DNA of 64,000 nucleotides from Pseudomonadota bacterium (GTDB taxonomy: Bacteria > Pseudomonadota > Gammaproteobacteria > Steroidobacterales > Steroidobacteraceae), in the NCBI GenBank assembly GCA_016713725.1, contig JADJOO010000002.1, positions 186,001 through 250,000 on the forward strand, written 5' to 3'. The first letter of the stretch is position 1; the number at the start of each line of letters is the position of its first letter. The notes beneath the pieces were generated by a model. The model was not told the origin of the DNA and searched no databases. It worked only from the letters and a program-made list of their open reading frames with translations. The translations under genes and the position numbers were made by a program. Below, in pieces: positions 32,656 through 42,553 of the stretch.

Positions 32656-34116
32656 TCAAATCTGTATCTGGCGCCATCGCCCGGACCGCCACCGCAGGTA
32701 CAGCGCGACGCCGAGCACCACCACGTACACCAGCAGCCCGGTCCACCCACCCGCCGCGCCGTAGCCGTACTGCGGCAGGAAATTGACCCAGCCCTGGCCC
32801 GGCGCGAAAGAAAGTGAATGCGCCAATGGCACGAACACGCCCCAGGCACACACGAAGAACAGGACCGCCGGCACCTTTACGTCGCCCGCGCCCCGCAGCG
32901 AGAACCCACTGCCCAGGTTGAGGCCATCGAAAATCTGGTAGCCCGCCGCGATCCACAGCAGCACGACGCCGATTTGCACGACGTCCGCCGTCTGCGGGTC
33001 CGCCGCATTCATGAACGTCGGCAACAGCCACGGGCCCGACAGCGCAACCAGCACGCCGAGCGTGCCCATGAACGCGACGGTCAGCCAGATAATCGCGTTG
33101 CCTAGCAGGCGTGCCCAGTCGCGATCACCCGCGCCGATCGACTGCCCGACCAGCGTCGTTCCCGCGAGTGCAATACCGATGCCCGGCATGTACGACATCG
33201 ACGTCAGCATCATGATGATCTGCGTGGCGGCGCCGTCGACCGAGCTCAACCGCACCTGCATCAGCTGAAACAGCGCCATGCCGAACAGGTCGGCGGCGTA
33301 CATCGCGCCCATCGGCAGGCCCAGTCGATACTGCCGCGCGAGGCTGGTGAGGTCGGGGCGCCACGTCAGGTGCGACTTGTACTTCGTGCGCAGTCCGCTG
33401 CCCACGAATATCCACAGCGCAAAGCCGAGCCCGCACACCATGCTGACGTTGGTGGCCCAGGCGGAACCCGCGATCCCGCCGTCGAGCTTGAAGATGAAGA
33501 GCCAGTTCAGTCCCGCATTCACGACCGCGACCAGGCCCGTCGTCATCACCGCAATGCGCGGACGCGAAATACCGTTGAAGAAACCGAGCACGGCCCACAA
33601 CGCCACGCCGAGCGGCGCGCCGAGCATGCGCGGCTGCCAGAATGCCATCGCCTGCGCGGACACGTCTGGCGCGAGACCGAACGGCGCGAACAGCAACGGG
33701 CCCGACCACGCCAGCAGAGCGAAGAAAGGCAGCGTCAGCGCGCTTGCCGTGAGCGCGACCCAGGTGGCGTGGCTCGCGCGTGTGAACCGTCGGCCACCTT
33801 CGGCCTGCGCCACGAACGTCTGCACGGCGAGTCCGACACCGCCGACCAGCATCAGGAACAGCAGCACCACCCAGTAGACCGCGGCCATGCCAGCCATCGC
33901 AGTCGTCGAGATGTGGCCGACGAACCACGTGTCGGTGAGACTGATCACGGCCTGCAGGCTGCTGTTGAGCATCAGCGGCAGAGCCAGCGTCGCGACGGCG
34001 CGATAGTCGATTACTACGCGTCCCGTGGCCGGATCACGCCTCTGTGCCGGCAATGGATTGCCCGCCGGCGGCGAGACGGTGCTCGTCCCGGCCGGCGGCG
34101 AATCGGCTGCGGTCAT
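32656..34116 (-). CDS. MATE-family efflux transporter
   Basis: This 486-residue inner-membrane protein has about twelve hydrophobic helices in two similar halves. MATE features include LALPLMLNSSLQAVISLTDT in the first helix and GSAWATNVS in the second half. MATE proteins export cationic drugs or metabolites in exchange for H+ or Na+. It begins at ATG 34116, 13 bases from the DedA stop, and is followed closely by the S9 peptidase. The substrate cannot be predicted. Confidence 0.9.
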   Translation of the reverse strand: MTAADSPPAGTSTVSPPAGNPLPAQRRDPATGRVVIDYRAVATLALPLMLNSSLQAVISLTDTWFVGHISTTAMAGMAAVYWVVLLFLMLVGGVGLAVQTFVAQAEGGRRFTRASHATWVALTASALTLPFFALLAWSGPLLFAPFGLAPDVSAQAMAFWQPRMLGAPLGVALWAVLGFFNGISRPRIAVMTTGLVAVVNAGLNWLFIFKLDGGIAGSAWATNVSMVCGLGFALWIFVGSGLRTKYKSHLTWRPDLTSLARQYRLGLPMGAMYAADLFGMALFQLMQVRLSSVDGAATQIIMMLTSMSYMPGIGIALAGTTLVGQSIGAGDRDWARLLGNAIIWLTVAFMGTLGVLVALSGPWLLPTFMNAADPQTADVVQIGVVLLWIAAGYQIFDGLNLGSGFSLRGAGDVKVPAVLFFVCAWGVFVPLAHSLSFAPGQGWVNFLPQYGYGAAGGWTGLLVYVVVLGVALYLRWRSGRWRQIQI

Positions 34117-34129
34117 GACCGTGCGCGCA

Positions 34130-34747
34130 TCACCGGCGCATCTGCCGATGCACGAAAAAATAGTACAGCGAGCCCAGGAACACGAGCAGGCCGCCCACCC
34201 ACAGGCTGATGCGGTGCAGGTTGCCCTGCATCAGCTGCTCGTCCTGTCCGGCAGTGACACCCACCCAGCAGAGCACCGCGCACCAGATGCCCGATCCAAT
34301 GATCGTCGCGAGCGAGTACCAGCCGAAGTGCATGCGCACGACGCCCGCGGGAATGCCTATCAAGTGACGAATGACGGGGAGCAGGCGGGAGATGAACACA
34401 CCGACCATGCCGTAGTGCGACGACCATGCCTCGGCCTGCTGGATTTTTTCCGGTGTGATCATCACGTAGCGACCGTACTTCATCAGCAACGGCCGGCCGA
34501 TCAGGTACGAAGCCCAGTACATCACGCTCGCGCCCACCCACGATCCAACGGTACCGGCGATGACTATACCGGTCAGTGTGAATGTTCCCTTCGAGTGCGC
34601 GAGGTACGCGGCCGGAGGGATCACGAACTCGCTCGGCACCGGCAGGATGGAACTCTCCATCGCCATCAGCAGCCCGATGAGCCAATAACCCCCCTGGTCG
34701 AGGGCGGCGAGGTACCACTGGATCAGGGAGGTGAGCATCTCGTGCAT
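34130..34747 (-). CDS. DedA-family membrane protein
   Basis: This 205-residue inner-membrane protein starts at ATG 34747 (ATG 34738 is an alternative). DedA/SNARE-associated motifs are clear: ESSILPVPSEFVIPPAAYLA near residue 31, and FISRLLPVIRHLIGIPAGVVRM near residue 118, with the family's conserved Arg and Pro residues. DedA proteins are proposed to flip undecaprenyl phosphate or phospholipids and to support membrane potential. It is transcribed away from the mechanosensitive channel gene. Confidence 0.92.
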   Translation of the reverse strand: MHEMLTSLIQWYLAALDQGGYWLIGLLMAMESSILPVPSEFVIPPAAYLAHSKGTFTLTGIVIAGTVGSWVGASVMYWASYLIGRPLLMKYGRYVMITPEKIQQAEAWSSHYGMVGVFISRLLPVIRHLIGIPAGVVRMHFGWYSLATIIGSGIWCAVLCWVGVTAGQDEQLMQGNLHRISLWVGGLLVFLGSLYYFFVHRQMRR

Positions 34748-34932
34748 CTGGAACACATCTGGCTGTAGGAACAAAGGGTCGGCCCACCCAAGGGCAGTGC
34801 CGGGGGACAGGCATTTTGCCAGAGCCAGGCGATCGTCAGGCGATGGACCCCGTAGGACGGCGCTGGAACAGGTGCGACAATGCAGGACTTCGCCGGCTGG
34901 GGTGCTTGAAAGACGATGGATGGCCTGAAAAG

Positions 34933-37428
34933 ATGTCCCGCTCGCCCCGCACTCTGGGGGCCTTGCTGGCCTTGTTGTCCATCGCAACCGGGCACGCCGG
35001 CATCGCTGCAGGACTGTCGATTCCCGGCCTGGCTGCGGCCGAGACTCCAGCCGCCACGGCGCCAAGTCGGCCACGCCCGAACCGATTGCCGCTGGTGACA
35101 TCCCGATGCGCGCCGACGAAGACGAGCGCTTCGCGCAGGACGCCATCGTGCGCGCGCGCCAGATGGACGTCGGCAGGAAACTCGGCGCGGAGCTCGACGC
35201 GATCACCACGGGCATCGTCAAGCTGTCGCAGGCCTCCGAGAAGGAGGACTTGAAGCAGCTTTCGGTCATCCGGCTCGAGAGCCTCGAGAGCCACTGGCGG
35301 TTCTATGAACGGGAACTGACGGACTGGCGGCGCAACCTCGACCGTGTCACTACCCCTTACACCGAGGACGCCGCGGAACTCGCGCAGCGGCGCGCCGTGT
35401 GGGAAGCCGCGCTGGCCGCGGGGGGCGTCAACTCAGCGCTCAGCGATCGCGTGAACGTGATCCTGGGCCAGATTGGACAGGCGGAGCGGGCGCTGGCCCA
35501 ACCGATGGAAGAGCAGTTCAGGCTGCGTCGTCGTGCCAACAAGGTCCAGTCGAGCATCGATGCCGGCACCAATGGCGTCGAGGCCGCGATCACTTACTAC
35601 GACCGCCGGCTGGGATTGATCGATGCGGTTCCGGTCTGGCAGGCATGGAATGACACCTCGTTCTCCGCGCGGGAATTGCAGGGCGCCGAGTCGGGCCTGC
35701 GACTCGAGACGTCGTTCATCCAGGAATGGGGTGCGGCGAACCAGCACCGCCTGCGCGGGTACAAGGCGGCGGTCGTCGTGCTGCTGCCGCTGTTGCTGCT
35801 GCTCGCGTATCGCAGCCGGAAGAGGGTTTACACGGAGCCCGAGATGCAGGCGGCCGCACGGGTGTTGCGGCGGCCGATCTCCGCCTGGGCGCTGCTCACG
35901 CTGATCGGCGTGATTCTCGTGTTCCCGGACGCACCGCTCGTCCTGCACCAGATGGCGATGCTGCTGGCGCTGATCCCGGTGCTGCGATTGCTGCCGCAGA
36001 AGGTCTTCCAGGTCCTCGGGCCATGGCCGTACGTCGGCACCGCCCTCTACCTGCTGTATCGCCTGGGTTTCCTGCTGCTCGGCCAGCCATTGTTCTACCG
36101 GCTCTACATCCTCGCCGTGTCGGTCGTCACGGCAGGCGTGGTCGTGTGGTTGCTCTACTCTGCCGCTCGCAAGCGGACGCGAACCGGCATCCTGCTGGCG
36201 TCCAGCATCCTGCACGTATTCGCCTGGATCACGATCGTGGCGCTGGTCGTCGCGATGATCGCGAACGTCGTCGGCAACGTGTCACTGGCGGAGATGCTTG
36301 CCAGCGCCGTGCTCGACAGCGCTTATCTTGGCCTCGTGCTGTTCGCGGGCACCAACGTCCTCTCCTCGATCCTGAGCCTGCTGCTCGCGCGGCAGGAAAT
36401 GACACGGTTCCGCGTGATCACCCAGCACGCGGGTCCGCTGCTCGCTAGCACCAACAAGCTGATCGGCATGGCCGCGGTGATCGCCTGGATCGTCGTGACG
36501 CTGAATCAGTTCCGCGTCGCACGACCCCTCTTCCGCGGGGCCAAAGCCGTGCTGACTCACCCGATCGCGTTCGGGCAGATCTCGGTCACGCTTGGCAGCA
36601 TCCTGCTGTTCCTGTTCTCGGTGTATGTCGCGTTCTGGATCGCGCGCACGGTGCGCCTCGTCCTGCGCGACGAAGTACTGCCGAAGATGGAACTGCCGCG
36701 CGGCGTCGACCACAGCATCTCCTCGCTCAGCTACTACGCGCTCGTGCTGATCGGCCTGATGGTCGCACTGGCCGCCGCCGGCTTCGAGACCTCGCAGTTC
36801 GCCCTCATCTTCGGCGCGCTGGGTGTCGGCATCGGCTTTGGCCTGCAGAACGTGGTCAACAACTTCGTTTCGGGCCTGATCCTGATGTTCGAGCGTCCGA
36901 TCCAGCCGGGAGACGTGGTCGAAGTGTCGGGCACTTCGGGCAAGGTGCGAGCGATCGGCATGCGGGCGACGACGCTGACGACGTTCGAAGGTGCTGACGT
37001 CATCGTGCCAAACGGTACTCTGCTGTCCGGAGAAGCTGATCAACTGGACGCTGAGCGACATGAACCGTCGCATCGACGTGGACGTGGGCGTGGCCTATGG
37101 CTCGGATTCGCGCCGGGTCATGGCGCTCCTTCGCGAAGTCGCGACTGGCACATCGGGTATTTCGCCCGAGCCGGTGCCGGCCATCGTGTTCAAGGGCTTC
37201 GGCGCAAGCTCGCTCGACTTCGGCATCCGCGCCTGGACCAACGACTTCGGTGACTGGGTGACGATCCGCACCGAGTTGACGGCACGCGTGTACGAAGCGT
37301 TGGCGAAGGAAGGCATCGAGATTCCGTTCCCGCAGCAGGCCGTGCACCTGCGCAGCGTCGCGCCCGAAGTGGGGCAGCAACTGTCAGGCACGACCCCAGT
37401 GGGGAAGGACGCGCCGCGTCCCGCGTGA
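34933..37428 (+). CDS. MscS-family mechanosensitive channel with large N-terminal domain, two frameshifts
   Basis: This inner-membrane channel of the MscS superfamily (about 831 residues after correction) starts at ATG 34933 with a signal peptide. Its periplasmic helical domain (about residues 60-260) resembles DUF3772-type regions. About ten transmembrane helices follow, then the MscS pore and beta domain: GIGFGLQNVVNNFVSGLILMFERP and PGDVVEV. Two single-base indels are likely. One C is missing near 35063, separating the signal peptide from the rest. One extra G sits near 37029, where LLS-EKLINWTLSD becomes LLSGEADQL. The C-terminus ends at 37428, and the next gene overlaps it (TGATG). It would protect against hypo-osmotic shock. 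Confidence 0.87.
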
Positions 37429-38097
37429 TGCTGGTTGAAACCGGCCTGCTGAGCAGCGGCGTCAATGTCGGCGTGTCGGCCGCAACCGGCGTCGCGCTTG
37501 CGTTCGCCCTTTATCGTGCACCATGGTCCGTGTGGCTTGCCGACGGCGAGCGGCAGTGGGCCTGGTTCGGCTCGATGGCGCTGCTGCTGGTCGTATGGGC
37601 GATGAAGGCGGGCATCACGCCCGGACTTTCAGTGCGCTTCCTGCTCATGACCGCTCACGCTGATGCATGGCTGGCAACTCGCCGTGGTCGCGGGCGCGCT
37701 CGTGCTCGCCGTGCTCTCGTACCTCGGCTTGGCGCAATGGAGCGCGTACGGGCCGAACCTGTTGTGCATGGCCGTGGTGCCCGCGCTCTTCACGGCATGG
37801 TTCCACGAGCAGGTGCATGCGCGCCTGCCTCACAACTACTTCATTTATTTCTTCATCACGACGTTCCTGGGCGCGGCGCTCGCGTTCAACCTCGCAGGGC
37901 TCGTGCGCGTTGCGCTGATGGCGGCCAGCGGAACACTGGATGCGGCACGCACGGGACCCGAGTACTTTGCGATCCTGCCCTTGATGAGCTTCGGCGAGGC
38001 GGTCGCCAATGGCACCATCATCGGCATGGCGGTGGTCTACCGGCCGAAGTGGGTCATGAGTTTCGACGATCGGCTGTACCTGGCAAAGGGACGGTAG
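37428..38097 (+). CDS. CbiM-like ECF-transporter membrane protein, one frameshift
   Basis: This is an integral membrane protein of about 223 residues with six to seven hydrophobic segments. ATG 37428 overlaps the channel gene's TGA. The frame breaks near 37656; adjusting it joins SVRFLLM to TLMHGWQLAVVAGALVLA and continues to 38097. The overall plan (GITPGLSVRFLLMT..TLMHGWQLA, HNYFIYFF, FGEAVANGTIIGMAVVYRPKWV) matches the CbiM-like 'energy-coupling factor permease' proteins of gamma-proteobacteria. Those proteins usually stand without the other cobalt-transport subunits. No cobalamin or nickel genes are nearby, so metal transport is uncertain. Confidence 0.65.
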
Positions 38098-38181
38098 GAC
38101 GCGCTACCGGCGCAGCACGCTGCCGGGGTAGGGCCGGTGCGTTAGAATGTGACGTCGCTTCACTCGCAGCTCTTTGCACCC

Positions 38182-38448
38182 ATGCCAACCTACGATTACC
38201 ACTGCCCCGCCAACGGTCGCGTCGTCGAGGTCAGCCACAAGATGGCCGACAGGGTTGCGACGTGGAGCGAACTCTGTCGCCTGGCCGGCCTGCCGCTCGA
38301 CGGCACATCGGGCAAGGCCAAGGTGGAAAAGCTGATAAGCGCGAGCGGCGTCGTGCACGCCGGATCACTCGGCAGTGGCTACGAAAGACCGTGTGACACG
38401 GGCCCCTGCGGCGGCGGCGGTTGCGGAGGCGGCGGCTGCGCTTTTTGA
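38182..38448 (+). CDS. Small zinc-ribbon-type protein (FmdB-like) with Cys/Gly-rich tail
   Basis: This 88-residue protein from ATG 38182 starts PTYDYHCPANGRVVEV, like the FmdB-type zinc ribbons, but the N-terminal ribbon keeps only one cysteine. Most cysteines are instead in the tail (PCDTGPCGGGGCGGGGCAF). This arrangement is seen in a conserved uncharacterised gamma-proteobacterial family. Metal binding by the tail is plausible. A TAGAAT -10-like hexamer lies about 35 bases upstream. Function unknown. Confidence 0.8.
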   Translation: MPTYDYHCPANGRVVEVSHKMADRVATWSELCRLAGLPLDGTSGKAKVEKLISASGVVHAGSLGSGYERPCDTGPCGGGGCGGGGCAF

Positions 38449-38470
38449 CCTGGCACGCCGAGACTGGCCG

Positions 38471-39181
38471 CTAGTCGGTGTCAGCGGGCAGGTCGAACAC
38501 GATCACCTCCGCCGCCTCGCCGCCGCCAAGACGCAGCTCCGGTTCGCCGTTCAGCTTCAGTGCGTCTCCGGCCTCGAGCGCCTCGCCGTTGGCAACGATG
38601 CGACCGCGGGCCACGTGGGCATAGATCAGGCGTCCGGGCGCGACTCGCAGCTGGCTTTGCTCCGCTCCGTCGAACAGTCCCGCATACACGTGCACGTCCT
38701 GGTGAATGTGGACGGAACCCTGCGCCCCACCGGGCGAGGCAATCAGGCGCAAACGGCCGCGCTTTTCGTCTTCGCTGAAGCGCTTTTCCTCGTAGCCGGC
38801 GGGGATGCCGGCGACGTTCGGCAGGATCCAGATCTGCAGGAAGTGCACCGGTTGCTGCTGCGACCCATTGAACTCGCTGTGCTGCACGCCGCTGCCCGCA
38901 CTCATGCGCTGCACGTCGCCGGGACGAATTGTCGAACTCGTTCCCATCGAGTCCTTGTGCGCCAACGCGCCTTCCAGCACGTAGCTGATGATTTCCATGT
39001 CGCGGTGGCCGTGGGTGCCGAACCCGGCACCGGCCTGCACCCGGTCCTCGTTGATCACGCGCAGCGGCCCGAAATGAACGTGCTGCGGGTCGTGATAATC
39101 CGCGAACGAAAACGAATGGAAAGACTTGAGCCAACCGTGGTCGGCATAGCCCCGGTCCTGGCTGCGTCGAATCCCGGCCAT
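38471..39181 (-). CDS. Pirin-family protein (YhhW-like)
   Basis: This 236-residue bicupin protein has an excellent ribosome-binding site (AGGAGGTG, seven bases before ATG 39181). The N-terminal cupin shows the iron ligands as GTHGHRDME and VQHSEFN, as in human pirin and E. coli YhhW. Some members have quercetin 2,3-dioxygenase activity; others act as redox sensors. It converges on the zinc-ribbon gene and is divergent from rimO. The physiological role is not evident from the context. Confidence 0.92.
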   Translation of the reverse strand: MAGIRRSQDRGYADHGWLKSFHSFSFADYHDPQHVHFGPLRVINEDRVQAGAGFGTHGHRDMEIISYVLEGALAHKDSMGTSSTIRPGDVQRMSAGSGVQHSEFNGSQQQPVHFLQIWILPNVAGIPAGYEEKRFSEDEKRGRLRLIASPGGAQGSVHIHQDVHVYAGLFDGAEQSQLRVAPGRLIYAHVARGRIVANGEALEAGDALKLNGEPELRLGGGEAAEVIVFDLPADTD

Positions 39182-39261
39182 CGGCCACCTCCTGCGGATG
39201 ACCGCATATTGCCCTAGAATGCCGACGCCTTCTGCAGGCCCGCGCCTCGCTGCCGACAGAT

Positions 39262-39313
39262 CGGGTGCGTAGCACCCGTTCCGACTAACCCCTATCCCCT
39301 AACCCCTAACCCC
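39262..39313. repeat. Hairpin plus telomere-like CCCCTAA repeats before rimO
   Basis: A perfect seven-base stem hairpin (39262-39278, GTA loop) is followed by four CCCC tracts separated by TAT, TAA and TAA (39289-39313). The last tract abuts the rimO TTG. The opposite strand could form a G-quadruplex. Similar quadruplex-forming heptads are known to be enriched in Xanthomonas. Confidence 0.6.
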
Positions 39314-40640
39314 TTGTCCACCCCTCCCCGCATCGGCTTCGTCTCCCTCGGCTGCCCCAAGGCGCTGGTGGACTCCGAACGCATCCTGACGCGCCTGCGC
39401 GCCGAAGGGTATGACGTCGTCGGCACGTACGAGGACGCGAACCTCGTCGTCGTCAATACGTGCGGCTTCATCGACGATGCCGTGCACGAATCGCTCGACG
39501 CGATTGGCGAGGCCCTGGCACGCAACGGCAAAGTGATCGTGACCGGGTGCCTCGGTGCGCGTCCGGAGACGATCACCGATCGCCACCCTGCGGTACTGAA
39601 AGTCACCGGCGCGCACGCGTACGAAGAAGTCGTGCAGGCCGTGCATGAACACCTGCCGCCGCTGCACGACCCGTTCGTGGACCTCGTGCCCCCGCAGGGC
39701 ATCCGGCTCACGCCGCGGCACTATGCTTATCTCAAGATTTCCGAAGGCTGCAATCACCGCTGCACGTTCTGCATCATCCCCTCGATGCGCGGCGACCTGG
39801 CGAGCCGCCCGATCGGCGACGTGATGCTCGAAGCCGAGCGGCTGGTGAAGGCGGGCGTAAAGGAACTGCTCGTGATCTCGCAGGACACGAGCGCGTATGG
39901 CGCCGATCTCAAATACGCCACGGGCTTCTGGGGCGGCAAGCCGGTGAAGGCGAAATTCGTCGACCTCGCGCGCGCCCTCGGATCACTCGGCATCTGGGTG
40001 CGCATGCACTACGTGTACCCGTACCCGCACGTCGACGACGTGATTCCGCTGATGGCAGACGGCAAGATCCTGCCCTACCTCGACATCCCGTTCCAGCATG
40101 GCAGCCCTCGCGTGCTGAAGCTCATGAAGCGTCCTGCGCACGCCGAGAACACGCTCGAGCGCATCCACCGGTGGCGCGAAATGTGCCCCTGACATCACGC
40201 TGCGCAGCTCGTTCATCGTCGGCTTCCCCGGCGAGACGGCGGCGGATTTCGCGTTGCTGCTCGACTGGCTGCGTGAAGCGCGGCTCGATCGCGTCGGCTG
40301 CTTCAAGTATTCCCCGGTGGACGGTGCTGCGGCCAACGCGCTGCCCGATCCGGTACCCGAGGAATTGAAGGACGAGCGGCTGGCACGCTTCATGGAAGTG
40401 GCAGCGGCAATCAGCGCGGAGAAGCTTGCCGCGAAGGTCGGACAACGCATGCGCGTCCTGGTCGATAGCGTCGACCCGGAAAAAGGTGCGATCGCACGTT
40501 CGGCGGCCGACGCGCCGGAGATCGATGGCGTGGTGCGCATCGCCAGGCCGGGCAAGAAGCTCCAGGCCGGCGACTGGGCCCATGTCCAGATCACCGGCGC
40601 CGATGACTACGACCTGCAGGCGAAGATCGCACGCGCCTGA
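39314..40640 (+). CDS. rimO: Ribosomal protein S12 methylthiotransferase, one frameshift
   Basis: RimO methylthiolates the conserved Asp of ribosomal protein S12 using radical SAM chemistry. The UPF0004 domain begins IGFVSLGCPKALVDSE. The radical-SAM cysteines are C146, C150 and C153 (GCNHRCTFC). A C-terminal TRAM domain ends near 40640. The frame ends falsely at 40192. Removing one C from the CCCC run at 40186-40189 gives MCPDITLRSSFIVGFPGE and restores the full enzyme (about 441 residues). The start appears to be TTG 39314, with no Shine-Dalgarno because CCCCTAA repeats occupy that position; no in-frame ATG exists upstream. Confidence 0.93.
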
Positions 40641-40660
40641 CATTCCTGGAACTCACCCGC

Positions 40661-42373
40661 ATGACAAATCGATCGGTCTTCGCCGTCGTGGCCGCCCTGG
40701 CCATGGCAATCCTCCTGGCTGGTACCGCGTTCGCGCAGCAGCCCGCGCCTGCGATGACTGTTCCACCGGTTGCCGCCGTTGCCAATCCGCTGGCGGAAGC
40801 CATCCGCGACCGCATCGATCATCTTCGCTACGAGAAGCAGCAGGACGTGCGCGGCGCTCGCGTCATCGTCGACGAGCTGGTCGCAAAGTATTACGAGGCG
40901 CAGCAGTTCCAGCCTGCGTGGCAGGACTCGGCGATACTCGACGAACTCGTCGCGAGCATCGAAGACCTGCGCAACGACGGTCTCGATCCCAACGACTACC
41001 ATCTCGAGGCGCTGAAGTCGTACCGTCTCGACGTGCGCATGCAGTCGCCGCTGACGCTGCAGGATCGCGCCGACCTCGAACTGCTCGCGACCGACGCCTT
41101 CATGCTCGGGCTCTACCACGTCTACCTCGGCAAGGTCGATCCGGTGAAACTGAGCTCGCAGTGGAATTTTTCGCAACGCCCGACGCCATCCTTCGCCGAA
41201 GGTCTGCAACGATTCTCGGCACGTCTCGCCGCCGGCGAGATCCGCGAGGCCTTCGACGGCGCACGACCTGCGCACGTCTGGTATCAGCGTGGTCGTGATC
41301 GCCTGCGGGAATACCGCGCAATCGCTGCGGCTGGCGGCTGGCCCAGCATTCCAGACGGCCACACGATGAAACCCGGCATGAACGATTCGCGCGTGCCGGT
41401 GCTGCGCAGGCGGCTGGAGGTCACGCGAGACCTGGTGCCAACGCCGGGCACGACCACGGCCGCAGACCCCAACCTCTACGATGCAACTCTCGAACAGGCG
41501 GTCAAGACCTTCCAGCAACGTCACGGCCTGACGGCGGACGGCGCAATCGGGCCAGGCACGCGCGCCGCGATGAACGTGCCGGTCGCACAACGTATCGACC
41601 AGATCCGCGTCAATCTCGAACGCGCACGCTGGACGCTGCACGAGATGAAAGGCGAGTTCGTGCTGGTCGACGTCGCTGGCTTCTACGTGAGCTACTTCCG
41701 CAACGACGAACCGATCTGGACGTCGCGGGTCGTCGTGGGCAAGGACCAGCGCGAGACGCCGATCTTCCGCTCGAAAATTACCTACGTAGTGTTCAATCCC
41801 ACATGGACCATCCCGCCGGGCATCCTGGTCAAGGACAAGCTGCCGGTCCTGCGGCGCAATCCGGGCGCGCTGAAAGCGATGAACATCCGCGTGCTCGACC
41901 GCAGTGGACGCGAGGTCAACCCGTATTCGGTCAACTGGAATCAATACGGGCCCTCGCGGTTGCCGCCGTACCAGTTCGTGCAGGACCCGGGCCCGAACAA
42001 CGCGCTCGGCCTGGTCAAGATCATGTTCCCGAATCCGTACCTCGTGTACCTGCACGATTCGCCGGCGAAGTCGCTGTACGAGCAGGACCAGCGCACGTTC
42101 AGCTCAGGCTGTATCCGCGTGCAGAAGCCATTCGAACTCGCCGAGCTCGTGCTCAACGATCCGGCATGGGACAAGCAGAGCATGGACGCCGTGATCGCGA
42201 CGAAGCAGACCCGGACGGTCAACCTGAAGACGCCCGTGCCGGTGCTGATCCTCTACTGGACTGCGCAGCCGCGGCCGGATGGCCAGGTGAATTTCCGCAA
42301 CGATGTCTACGGGCGCGATCCGCCGACGCTTGCGGCACTCAACAGTGGCTTCCGCCTGCCGGTCGTCGACTGA
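40661..42373 (+). CDS. L,D-transpeptidase, YcbB/LdtD type
   Basis: This 570-residue exported cross-linking enzyme has a signal peptide (residues 1-25, ending AFAQ). A catalytic-domain-like scaffold (residues 45-250) comes before a peptidoglycan-binding domain at about 275-310 (AVKTFQQRHGLTADGAIGPGT). The YkuD domain carries HDSPAK (H465) and SSGCIRV (nucleophile C484). The order matches E. coli YcbB, which makes 3-3 cross-links and can confer beta-lactam tolerance. It is 20 bases downstream of rimO, in the same direction. A hairpin terminator follows. Confidence 0.93.
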   Translation: MTNRSVFAVVAALAMAILLAGTAFAQQPAPAMTVPPVAAVANPLAEAIRDRIDHLRYEKQQDVRGARVIVDELVAKYYEAQQFQPAWQDSAILDELVASIEDLRNDGLDPNDYHLEALKSYRLDVRMQSPLTLQDRADLELLATDAFMLGLYHVYLGKVDPVKLSSQWNFSQRPTPSFAEGLQRFSARLAAGEIREAFDGARPAHVWYQRGRDRLREYRAIAAAGGWPSIPDGHTMKPGMNDSRVPVLRRRLEVTRDLVPTPGTTTAADPNLYDATLEQAVKTFQQRHGLTADGAIGPGTRAAMNVPVAQRIDQIRVNLERARWTLHEMKGEFVLVDVAGFYVSYFRNDEPIWTSRVVVGKDQRETPIFRSKITYVVFNPTWTIPPGILVKDKLPVLRRNPGALKAMNIRVLDRSGREVNPYSVNWNQYGPSRLPPYQFVQDPGPNNALGLVKIMFPNPYLVYLHDSPAKSLYEQDQRTFSSGCIRVQKPFELAELVLNDPAWDKQSMDAVIATKQTRTVNLKTPVPVLILYWTAQPRPDGQVNFRNDVYGRDPPTLAALNSGFRLPVVD

Positions 42374-42385
42374 CGGACAAAAGAA

Positions 42386-42419
42386 GGCCGGCGAACCTTG
42401 CGGTGGCCGGCCAAATTTT
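42386..42419 (+). terminator. Probable terminator after the L,D-transpeptidase gene
   Basis: A GGCCGGC / GCCGGCC stem with an inner ACC-TTGC-GGT stem is followed by AAATTTTC, starting 12 bases after the stop codon. The T run is short. Confidence 0.6.
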
Positions 42420-42428
42420 CACGCAGGA

Positions 42429-42471
42429 GGAAAAACGTACGGGGCACAGGTTGCTCCCGGAACGTTTTTCC
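42429..42471. repeat. Inverted repeat GGAAAAACGT...ACGTTTTTCC
   Basis: Perfect ten-base arms (42429-42438 and 42462-42471) flank 23 bases, 83 bases upstream of the dehydrogenase start. It may be a regulator site or a second terminator-like structure for the upstream gene. Confidence 0.4.
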
Positions 42472-42553
42472 AGCTTCCGGAATATCCGCCGTGCCGTAAG
42501 TGGAAATTACTAGGCGGAATGGACGGCGCGTCGTCGACACCCGATGATTGCGC

